DNA from: Fibrobacter sp.
GTDB taxonomy: Bacteria; Fibrobacterota; Fibrobacteria; Fibrobacterales; Fibrobacteraceae
Assembly: GCA_016295375.1 (NCBI GenBank)
Contig: JAEDLI010000096.1
Span: forward strand, 1-9,225
Length of the DNA: 9,225 bases
Reading direction: 5' to 3'
Shown piece by piece: positions 1 to 5,059 of the stretch (position 1 is its first letter; every line of letters begins with the position of its first letter). The position numbers were made by a program, and so were the translations under genes. Below the pieces are notes generated by a model. It saw nothing but the letters and a program-made list of their open reading frames with translations. It was not told the DNA's origin and searched no databases.

Positions 1-193
1 TCTGAACCGCCATATCCTTCTGAAGGGATTCCTGATTAAACTAGGCGTGTCCGAAGCCATAGCCGACAAGGATGCCTGCTGCATGGAGCATATACTTTCG
101 GCAGAAACTCTCGGAAAAATTGAAGATTTTATGAAACCGGTGGAGGCTGCGCCCTCGCCTAAAAAAACAAAGACTGTCAAAAACAAAAAATAG
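1..193 (+). CDS. DtxR/MntR-family metal-dependent transcriptional repressor, C-terminal fragment
   Basis: Only the last 63 codons are in the window (frame starting at base 2, stop TAG at 191-193); the DNA-binding winged helix lies off the left edge. What remains looks like the dimerisation/metal-binding domain of DtxR/MntR repressors: an Asn-Arg-His-Ile-Leu-Leu segment (His at 11-13, matching the conserved helix His ligand), then Asp-Ala-Cys-Cys-Met-Glu-His (Cys 77-79, Glu 86-88, His 89-91), matching the Cys-x-x-Glu-His ligand set of DtxR. MntR has Glu at the position of that Cys, so the Cys favours an iron rather than manganese regulator. The protein ends in a Lys-rich tail with no SH3-like third domain, so it is of the short MntR-like build. 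The feoA-feoB genes just downstream fit an iron-responsive repressor of Feo uptake. Family assignment is from recalled motifs; the iron role is inference. Confidence 0.72.
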   Translation, partial: LNRHILLKGFLIKLGVSEAIADKDACCMEHILSAETLGKIEDFMKPVEAAPSPKKTKTVKNKK

Positions 194-231
194 GCTGGAA
201 ATCGCGGCTCATGCGGTATCCGGCCTTTTAT
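193..231 (+). terminator. Possible weak terminator or attenuator between the regulator gene and feoA
   Basis: GGCTGGA (193-199) can pair with TCCGGCC (219-225) over 7 bp with one G-U pair. A short inner CGC/GCG pairing (203-205 with 213-215) lies in the loop, and TTTTAT follows at 226-231. This is the shape of a weak intrinsic terminator overlapping the stop codon of the regulator gene. It could reduce read-through into feoA or simply be an mRNA processing structure. The loop is large and the U-run short, so the call is tentative. Confidence 0.3.
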
Positions 232-243
232 ACGAGGATAAAA
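226..243 (+). promoter_or_regulatory. AT-rich inverted repeat enclosing the feoA ribosome binding site
   Basis: TTTTAT (226-231) and ATAAAA (238-243) are perfect inverted repeats separated by six bases that contain the feoA Shine-Dalgarno core GAGG (234-237), seven bases before the ATG. In RNA this puts the ribosome binding site in the loop of a weak hairpin; in DNA it is a small palindrome that a regulator could bind. It competes with the upstream stem-loop for the T-run at 226-231. The symmetry is seen directly; any function is inference. Confidence 0.3.
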
Positions 244-244
244 T

Positions 245-529
245 ATGAGCTGTAATTGTGGTTGCGGCGGCAAGTCGCAAACAAAGAAATGGAACACAGA
301 GCCGCAGTTTTCGGACTTGAAACGCGGAGACAAGGTGGAAATCGTCGGTTATAACGAAGGCGATTCCCGTTACAAGTCGAAGCTTCTGTCCATGGGGTTA
401 GTCCGTGGCGTGACTCTCGAGGTTTTGCAGGTGGCCCCACTCGGCGACCCGATCGAAGTGGCGGTGCTTTCTTATAGGCTCTCGCTCCGTAAAGAAGAAG
501 CCAACGTTCTCAAGCTGAGGAGGGTATAA
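245..529 (+). CDS. feoA: Ferrous iron transport protein FeoA with Cys-rich N-terminus
   Basis: A 94-residue cytoplasmic protein of the FeoA family: a small SH3-like beta-barrel that accompanies and is thought to modulate the FeoB iron channel. The core is visible from about residue 24: Leu-Lys-Arg-Gly-Asp-Lys-Val, the Ser-Lys-Leu-Leu-Ser-Met-Gly-Leu-Val-Arg-Gly segment, Ala-Pro-Leu-Gly-Asp-Pro-Ile, and a closing Ser-Leu-Arg-Lys-Glu-Glu-Ala strand. All are typical FeoA signatures. The odd part is the first 10 residues, with Cys at 3, 5 and 7 followed by Gly-Gly, a possible metal- or redox-binding tag not found in the short classical FeoA of E. coli. GAGG at 234-237 supports this ATG. The stop codon overlaps the feoB start by one base (TAATG), implying translational coupling. 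Confidence 0.92.
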   Translation: MSCNCGCGGKSQTKKWNTEPQFSDLKRGDKVEIVGYNEGDSRYKSKLLSMGLVRGVTLEVLQVAPLGDPIEVAVLSYRLSLRKEEANVLKLRRV

Positions 530-3318
530 TGGCTGCCAGAAAACTTTTGACGATTGCAATTGCCGGTAACCCGAACTGCGGTAAGACGGCTCTCTTTAAC
601 GCGCTTACGGGTGCCCGCCAGCATGTGGGTAACTGGCCCGGCGTGACGGTCGAAAAGAAGGAAGGTTACTTTGAACTGGGTGACCGCCAGATTCGCCTGG
701 TGGACCTTCCGGGTACTTACGCTTTGTTCGCAAATGCCGAAGATGAACGCGCTGCTGTCGATTACTTGCTCAGCCGCGAAGCGAGCTTGATTATCAACAT
801 TGTCGATGCGACGAACCTGGAACGCAACCTGTTCCTTACGAGCCAGCTTGCCGACATGAAGATTCCGATGGTGATTGCCGTCAACATGATGGATATTGCC
901 GTAAATCGCGAAATCCAGCTGGATCTCGACGAACTTTCTGATTTCTACGGCGTACCGTGCCTTCCGCTTTCTGCCGTGAGCGAAAAGAGCGTCACTAACT
1001 TTATTAGCCAGATGGGCCACGTGCTTGCTAGCCCGATGGCGCTCCCGAAGCAGATGGTTTACGGCGACAAGGTCGAAGAGGCCGTGAAGGTTTTGGAACC
1101 GAAGGTGGCACCGGTCGCAAAGCTTTTGGATGCGGATGCTCGCTGGGTTTCGCTCATGTACTTGGGTAACCAGAAGAGCTATGCAGATAAATTCGCCGAA
1201 GTGGGCGTGAAGCTTGACAAGGCCGAAGTTGTTAAGATTCTGGGCGAAGAGCCGGAATTCGCAATGGCTGAAAACCGCTATTCCATTTCTCACGAGGTGG
1301 CGGGGAAGGCGACTGTTTCTGTCCGCACGAAAAAGACATTCTCCGACAAACTGGATGCCGTTCTTTTGAACCGCTGGGCGGCTCTCCCGATTTTCTTGGT
1401 CGTCATGTATCTGGTGTTCTGGATTGCGGTGACGATCGGTTCTGCGTTCATTGATTTCTTTGACGTGCTGTTCGGTGCGATTTTCGTGGATGGCCTCGGC
1501 TACCTGCTGGGCGATGTACTCGGCTGCCCCTCCTTTGTCACGGCAATTCTCGCCGACGGTATCGGTGCCGGTATCCAGACGGTTTCGACCTTCATCCCGG
1601 TCATCTTCTTCATGTTCCTGTGCCTTTCGTTCTTGGAAGACTCGGGTTACATGGCCCGCGCGGCTTTCGTTGCTGACCGCTTCATGCGTTTCCTCGGGCT
1701 CCCCGGTCGTGCCTTCGTGCCGATGATGGTGGGCTTCGGTTGCGGCGTGCCGGGCATTATGGGCTCCCGCGTACTGGAATCCAAGCGAGAACGTTTCCTC
1801 ACCATCTTCTTGGTGCCCTTCATGAGCTGCGGCGCACGCCTCCCGGTGTATGCGCTGTTTGCGGCGGCATTCTTCGGCAAGATGGCGGGCACGGTGGTAT
1901 TCCTGCTTTACCTCGCCGGTGTGCTGTTCGCCATCGCTTACGGTTTGTTCCTGAAGAAGTCGCTTTTCCAGGGCCAGGCCAGCAACTTTGTGATGGAACT
2001 TCCGCCGTATCACTTGCCCAAGTTCAAGTCCTTGATGATTCACTGCTGGCAGCGCCTGCGTGACTACATCTGGCGCGCCGGTAAGGTGATTGCGCTTGCC
2101 GTTGCCGTGCTCGGGTTCCTGAACAGCTTCGGCATTGTGGAGAAGATGTATGTTGATGTTGACGGCACGGCGACCGAAATTGTCCAGGCCGAAGACGGCT
2201 ACCAGATGGTCAAGGAAAATGAAGCAGGCGAGGCTGAAAATGTTGCTCTCCCCGAAGGTTTCGTTGTTGACGAATCCAAGGTGGTAAAGTCAAACGAGTT
2301 CACTGCCGGTAACGGCGACTCCGAAAACAGCCTGCTCTCAGTAATCGGCAAGGCCATTACGCCGGTATTCGAACCCTTCGGTGTCGAGAAAGAAAACTGG
2401 CCCGCATCCGTGTCGCTGTTCACGGGCCTCTTGGCCAAGGAAGCCGTTATCGGTACCATGAACTCGCTCTATTCCATGGCGGGGGAGAATAATTCGGAAT
2501 CCGGAATTCAGAATTCGGAATCGAATGAAGATGGCAAGGCTGTGAAACCTGCTGCAGATGCTTCGACAAGCTCGGCAACCGATAAACCGCTTATCGCAGG
2601 CATCGACGAATGCCCTGCCGAAGAAGAGGAAGAAGGTGGCGCTCCCGACATCAAGGGCGCTGTGCTCGAAGCCCTCGGCTCGATTCCTGCTAACCTCGCC
2701 GAAGTCTTCGGTTCGCTCACTGACCCGCTGGGAACCACCGGTGAATTGGAAGGCCAGGAAGTCGCCGAACTCAAGAAAGAAACTCTTGACAAGATTACCG
2801 ACGCCAAGGTGCTGACCTGCGAAGAATATGCAGCCATTGAAACCTTCGGCGAAGAAGAAGAGGATGAAAAGACCCGCGAAGTCGTGTTCGCAAAGCTCGC
2901 TGCCGCTGGCCTCGAACTCTCCGAAGACGAAATGCTCGCTCTCGAAGAAGGCGACCTCTCCGAGACGATGGATATTTATGCGAACCTCCGCTCTTACTTC
3001 CACAATCCGGACAAGAACGGTAACCCGGTGGATGGCTTTAACTGGCAGGTGTTTGCATTCCTCATCTTCATCCTGCTCTATGTGCCGTGTCTTGCCGCCA
3101 TGGGTGTGATTGCCCGCGAAATCGGCCTCGGCCTCGCAATCCTCATGGCGACGGTGCAGACGCTCCTTGCCTGGGCTGTGGCGGTACTCCTTTACCAGGT
3201 GCCTGTTGGTGGAAACGTGACATGGATTGTCGCTGCCATCGTGGTGCTTGTGGGTACGGGAATCTTCCTCAAGCTTTTCGGCATGAAGGCCAATAAGGAA
3301 AAGAGATTCGAAGACTAA
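529..3318 (+). CDS. feoB: Ferrous iron transporter FeoB, enlarged by extra-membrane insertions
   Basis: Inner-membrane GTP-gated ferrous iron transporter, 929 residues; most FeoB proteins are about 650-800. The N-terminal G domain is complete: G1 Gly-Asn-Pro-Asn-Cys-Gly-Lys-Thr at 13-20, a Pro-Gly-Val-Thr switch I at 37-40, G3 Asp-Leu-Pro-Gly at 59-62, G4 Asn-Met-Met-Asp at 119-122 and a G5 Ser-Ala near 144. A helical GDI region follows to about residue 270, then the membrane domain with both gate motifs: Gly-Phe-Gly-Cys-Gly-Val-Pro (Cys405) and Ser-Cys-Gly-Ala-Arg-Leu-Pro (Cys434). The extra length lies in a loop at about 545-605 and in a roughly 190-residue acidic segment at 650-838, between Ala-Lys-Glu-Ala-Val-Ile-Gly-Thr and the Leu-Tyr-Val-Pro-Cys helix; that interval is about 70 residues in E. 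coli FeoB. The insert carries two repeat-like DNA elements. A strong GAGGAGG (517-523) precedes the start. No separate FeoC follows. Confidence 0.95.
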   Translation: MAARKLLTIAIAGNPNCGKTALFNALTGARQHVGNWPGVTVEKKEGYFELGDRQIRLVDLPGTYALFANAEDERAAVDYLLSREASLIINIVDATNLERNLFLTSQLADMKIPMVIAVNMMDIAVNREIQLDLDELSDFYGVPCLPLSAVSEKSVTNFISQMGHVLASPMALPKQMVYGDKVEEAVKVLEPKVAPVAKLLDADARWVSLMYLGNQKSYADKFAEVGVKLDKAEVVKILGEEPEFAMAENRYSISHEVAGKATVSVRTKKTFSDKLDAVLLNRWAALPIFLVVMYLVFWIAVTIGSAFIDFFDVLFGAIFVDGLGYLLGDVLGCPSFVTAILADGIGAGIQTVSTFIPVIFFMFLCLSFLEDSGYMARAAFVADRFMRFLGLPGRAFVPMMVGFGCGVPGIMGSRVLESKRERFLTIFLVPFMSCGARLPVYALFAAAFFGKMAGTVVFLLYLAGVLFAIAYGLFLKKSLFQGQASNFVMELPPYHLPKFKSLMIHCWQRLRDYIWRAGKVIALAVAVLGFLNSFGIVEKMYVDVDGTATEIVQAEDGYQMVKENEAGEAENVALPEGFVVDESKVVKSNEFTAGNGDSENSLLSVIGKAITPVFEPFGVEKENWPASVSLFTGLLAKEAVIGTMNSLYSMAGENNSESGIQNSESNEDGKAVKPAADASTSSATDKPLIAGIDECPAEEEEEGGAPDIKGAVLEALGSIPANLAEVFGSLTDPLGTTGELEGQEVAELKKETLDKITDAKVLTCEEYAAIETFGEEEEDEKTREVVFAKLAAAGLELSEDEMLALEEGDLSETMDIYANLRSYFHNPDKNGNPVDGFNWQVFAFLIFILLYVPCLAAMGVIAREIGLGLAILMATVQTLLAWAVAVLLYQVPVGGNVTWIVAAIVVLVGTGIFLKLFGMKANKEKRFED
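2491..2523 (+). repeat. 11-bp direct repeat (period 21) inside the feoB insert
   Basis: AATTCGGAATC occurs at 2491-2501 and again at 2512-2522, exactly 21 bases (seven codons) apart, with GGAATTC between them. The period preserves the reading frame, so the protein reads Asn-Ser-Glu-Ser, Gly-Ile-Gln, Asn-Ser-Glu-Ser (residues 655-665). The EcoRI-like GAATTC words stand out from the surrounding codon use. It looks like a small repeat element captured in frame at a tolerant loop rather than ancestral FeoB sequence. Confidence 0.6.
2561..2580 (+). repeat. Dispersed 20-bp element, copy 1, inside feoB
   Basis: This 20-mer matches the segment at 3722-3741 in the outer-membrane protein gene at 17 of 20 positions; both share CTTCGACA and GCTC. 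It contains the inverted repeat GCTT-CGAC-AAGC (2560-2571). Words like TTCGACAAGCTC and TTCGACAGGCTC are, from memory, common as interspersed repeats in many bacterial genomes, often translated. Here it encodes Ser-Thr-Ser-Ser-Ala-Thr around residues 678-684 of FeoB, within the extra acidic insert. Confidence 0.55.
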
Positions 3319-3335
3319 CCTTTGGAATCAAGAAT

Positions 3336-3371
3336 AGGGCTGGTAGGCCCAAATCCTGCCAGCCCTTTATT
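3336..3371 (+). terminator. Intrinsic terminator of the feoAB unit
   Basis: AGGGCTGGTAGG (3336-3347) pairs with CCTGCCAGCCCT (3355-3366) over 12 bp with one G-U pair and a 7-base loop, starting 17 bases after the feoB stop. The following TTTATT is a short, interrupted U-run, so termination may be incomplete, but the stem is long and GC-rich. It separates the feo unit from the sigma-54 promoter region. Confidence 0.75.
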
Positions 3372-3382
3372 AGAAAATTTAA

Positions 3383-3398
3383 GTTAGACTTGGCTAAC
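3383..3398 (+). promoter_or_regulatory. Inverted repeat GTTAG-N6-CTAAC, candidate operator
   Basis: GTTAG (3383-3387) and CTAAC (3394-3398) are perfect inverted half-sites six bases apart, about -59 to -44 relative to the start site predicted from the sigma-54 promoter. Enhancer sites for sigma-54 activators usually lie further upstream, so this could be a repressor or accessory-factor site. The half-sites match the GGTTAG/CTAACC core of DtxR/IdeR boxes, but those have a single central base rather than six, so it is not a standard DtxR box. Confidence 0.35.
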
Positions 3399-3415
3399 AA
3401 CCCTTAACAAAAAAA

Positions 3416-3431
3416 TGGCACGCATTTTGCT
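3416..3431 (+). promoter_or_regulatory. Sigma-54 (RpoN) -24/-12 promoter for the outer-membrane protein gene
   Basis: TGGCACG (3416-3422), four bases, then TTGCT (3427-3431) match the sigma-54 consensus TGGCACG-N4-TTGCW at every defined position. The invariant GG (3417-3418) and GC (3429-3430) are ten bases apart, the strict sigma-54 spacing. Transcription would start near 3442, leaving a leader of about 95 bases before the ATG at 3538. The site is intergenic, on the coding strand and at a sensible distance. Transcription from such promoters needs an ATP-dependent enhancer-binding activator, which is not encoded in the window. Confidence 0.85.
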
Positions 3432-3460
3432 GTACTGTGCGCGAAAGAGCGTCTGCCTAC

Positions 3461-3524
3461 CGTTTTTGTGACATGAACTGTAAAACAGTGGACGGAGTGT
3501 TACAAAAACGAAAAAATATCCGTC
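3461..3524 (+). promoter_or_regulatory. Structured 5' leader: long hairpin with possible pseudoknot before the RBS
   Basis: CGTTTTTGTGACA (3461-3473) pairs with TGTTACAAAAACG (3498-3510) over 13 bp with one G-U pair. Inside its 24-base loop is a second hairpin, ACTGT-AAA-ACAGT (3477-3489). The remaining loop bases GACGGA (3491-3496) are complementary to TCCGTC (3519-3524), which directly abuts the Shine-Dalgarno AAAGGAG (3525-3531); that pairing would make an H-type pseudoknot touching the ribosome binding site. The 13-bp stem is unlikely by chance in a leader this short; the 6-bp pairing could be chance. It may control translation or mRNA stability, or act as a DNA operator. I do not recognise a known riboswitch class. 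Confidence 0.55.
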
Positions 3525-3537
3525 AAAGGAGATAAAA

Positions 3538-4908
3538 ATGAAAAAACGTTTATCGTCCCACCTCTTGTCTGGACTCGCTGCCGCAGCGTTCTTTGCGATG
3601 CCGGCACTTGCACAGGACGCAGCACCTGCGGCCCCCGAAGCTGCCGCTCCTGCTGCCGAGCAGCCTGCCGCACAGGAAACTCAGCCTACAGCACAACCTG
3701 CTGAACAGCCGAAGGCCGATACTTCGACAGGCTCAGCAATCGAAACCGTCGCTGCCGAACAGACCGCCGCTCCTGCCGAGAACACCAACCCGGGCGAAGT
3801 GGCCAATGCCGCAGGAAGCGCCCTCGACATGCTCAAGGCCAGCATGAACGAAGGCACCTCCGAAGCCAAGATGGAAGTCAAGTACAATGGCGAAGTGGAA
3901 TTTGATGCTTACACAGGCAATGTCTGGGTAGAAGACGACCTGAACCATTCCTACGCATCCACCTTCGACCTGAATTTTGAAATCCAGTTCAACGAAAAGT
4001 GGTCAGCCTTCGTAGGCCTCGAAGCCGACGACGAAACCACAGATCCTGCCGCAGTCTATAACGGAGCCTACATCCAGTACCAGCCTGCAGAATTCTTCGC
4101 CGTCAAGGCCGGTGACCTGACCTTCTCCGAAGGCGCGTTCAACGCCTACTACGACTACGACGATCCTGCCGACAACGCCGCGGGCATGAAGGAACACGAC
4201 ATCCGCGGTCTTGAAATCGACCTGGCCGGATTCATCCTCGGCTTTGGCTTCGGCCGTGGCGACAACGACTGGGCTGACGAAGAAGGTGCCAAGGTTTACG
4301 ATGTGCACGCTGCCTACGAATTCGATTATGCCGGTCAGCACTTGCGTCCGTATGTAGACTACAAGAGCTTCCAGACCACTCAGCATAACGAACTCCATGC
4401 CGGTGTAGAAGCCGGGCTCAGCATCGGCGGATTCGCCTTCCGCGCAGTCTATGGCTTCCATGCTGACTACCTCATGGACGATGGTGATGTGGTGGAAGGT
4501 CAGGATTGGACATCTACCGCCCACACCATCCTGGCTGAACCCACCTTTGAACTTGGCATGTTCGATATCAAGACGACTGCATTCTATGCCATTGTTGACA
4601 GGGGCGATGCCGCCGAAGATGCAAGCGACCTTGACAACGGCGAAATTCCCGAATACTTCTTTGCCTATGCCGAGCCCGCTCTCAAACTTGCCGAGTTCAT
4701 CAAGCTGGGTATCCCTGTAGAATACCACACCCACACGCTGGATGACGACGACGAAACCGCCGCTACATTCGACGTGGGCGGACGCGTCTATATCACTCCG
4801 GTCGAAAACCTGGAAATCACGGCCTTCGGTATGGTGGACCTGACTATCCAGGACAACGAAGACGACAACGCGCTGCGCTTCGGTGTGGAAACCGTGTTCA
4901 GCTTCTAG
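3538..4908 (+). CDS. Outer-membrane beta-barrel (porin-like) protein with Ala/Pro/Glu-rich linker
   Basis: A 456-residue secreted protein. Residues 1-25 form a signal peptide (Lys-Lys-Arg start, Leu/Ala-rich core, Ala-Leu-Ala cleavage site before Gln26). Residues 26 to about 100 are a low-complexity Ala/Pro/Glu/Gln linker that could span the periplasm or contact the wall. From about residue 110 alternating hydrophobic/polar strands with many Tyr, Phe, Asp and Glu suggest an outer-membrane barrel. The chain ends Val-Phe-Ser-Phe with a terminal Phe, the usual barrel assembly signal. Transmembrane strand number and substrate cannot be read from sequence. The barrel is strikingly acidic, with Asp runs in likely loops, which might favour cations. 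The start is fixed by AAAGGAG (3525-3531) six bases before ATG. It has its own sigma-54 promoter and terminator, so it is a single-gene unit independent of feoAB. I do not recognise a named family. Confidence 0.8.
   Translation: MKKRLSSHLLSGLAAAAFFAMPALAQDAAPAAPEAAAPAAEQPAAQETQPTAQPAEQPKADTSTGSAIETVAAEQTAAPAENTNPGEVANAAGSALDMLKASMNEGTSEAKMEVKYNGEVEFDAYTGNVWVEDDLNHSYASTFDLNFEIQFNEKWSAFVGLEADDETTDPAAVYNGAYIQYQPAEFFAVKAGDLTFSEGAFNAYYDYDDPADNAAGMKEHDIRGLEIDLAGFILGFGFGRGDNDWADEEGAKVYDVHAAYEFDYAGQHLRPYVDYKSFQTTQHNELHAGVEAGLSIGGFAFRAVYGFHADYLMDDGDVVEGQDWTSTAHTILAEPTFELGMFDIKTTAFYAIVDRGDAAEDASDLDNGEIPEYFFAYAEPALKLAEFIKLGIPVEYHTHTLDDDDETAATFDVGGRVYITPVENLEITAFGMVDLTIQDNEDDNALRFGVETVFSF
3722..3741 (+). 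repeat. Dispersed 20-bp element, copy 2, inside the outer-membrane protein gene
   Basis: Matches the feoB copy at 2561-2580 at 17 of 20 positions, on the same strand and in the same reading frame relative to the element, giving Thr-Ser-Thr-Gly-Ser-Ala-Ile at residues 62-68. It falls in the disordered linker between signal peptide and barrel, where an insertion would be tolerated. Confidence 0.55.
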
Positions 4909-4936
4909 TTCACAAATTCAGATTTCCCCAAAAACC

Positions 4937-4970
4937 AAGGGACCGCGGCAATCGCTGCGGTTCTTTTTTT
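4937..4970 (+). terminator. Intrinsic terminator after the outer-membrane protein gene, possibly bidirectional
   Basis: ACCGCGGC (4942-4949) pairs with GCTGCGGT (4954-4961) around an AATC loop, with one G-U pair, and the stem can be extended outward by A-U and G-U pairs. TTTTTTT (4964-4970) follows. This is a strong rho-independent terminator 33 bases after the stop at 4908. On the other strand the same stem is followed, after several bases, by five U, so it may also stop transcripts running out of bioW, which converges on it. Confidence 0.85.
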
Positions 4971-5029
4971 CGCAAGGATATCTAGTTTTTTGTCGAAATT
5001 TGTTGATTCCTTTTGTATTGGGATATTCT

Positions 5030-5059
5030 TTGACAAGGAGTAAATGTCGATTATAGAAT
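5030..5059 (+). promoter_or_regulatory. Possible sigma-70 promoter antisense to the 3' end of bioW
   Basis: A perfect TTGACA (5030-5035) is followed after 18 bases by TAGAAT (5054-5059, five of six consensus bases), or after 16 bases by TATAGA (5052-5057). It points into the 3' end of bioW on the opposite strand. No convincing + strand gene lies downstream, so it would make an antisense RNA or be a chance match in AT-rich intergenic DNA. Confidence 0.25.

Noticed and set aside
472..2043. Long open frame on the - strand opposite feoB
   Set aside because: It is the antisense shadow of a strongly codon-biased gene; the translation is His/Arg-rich with no family signature, and FeoB on the + strand is certain.
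2497..2518. Insertion-sequence ends or a transposon remnant in feoB
   Set aside because: The repeats are short, in frame and without transposase, terminal inverted repeats or target duplications; a small dispersed repeat explains them better.
2338..3003. Open frame on the - strand opposite the feoB insert
   Set aside because: Arises from the GAA/GAG-rich coding of the acidic insert, which reads as Phe/Leu-rich on the other strand; no start signal or motif.
4003..4734. Open frame on the - strand opposite the outer-membrane protein gene
   Set aside because: Shadow of the biased + strand gene, without ribosome binding site or recognisable domain.
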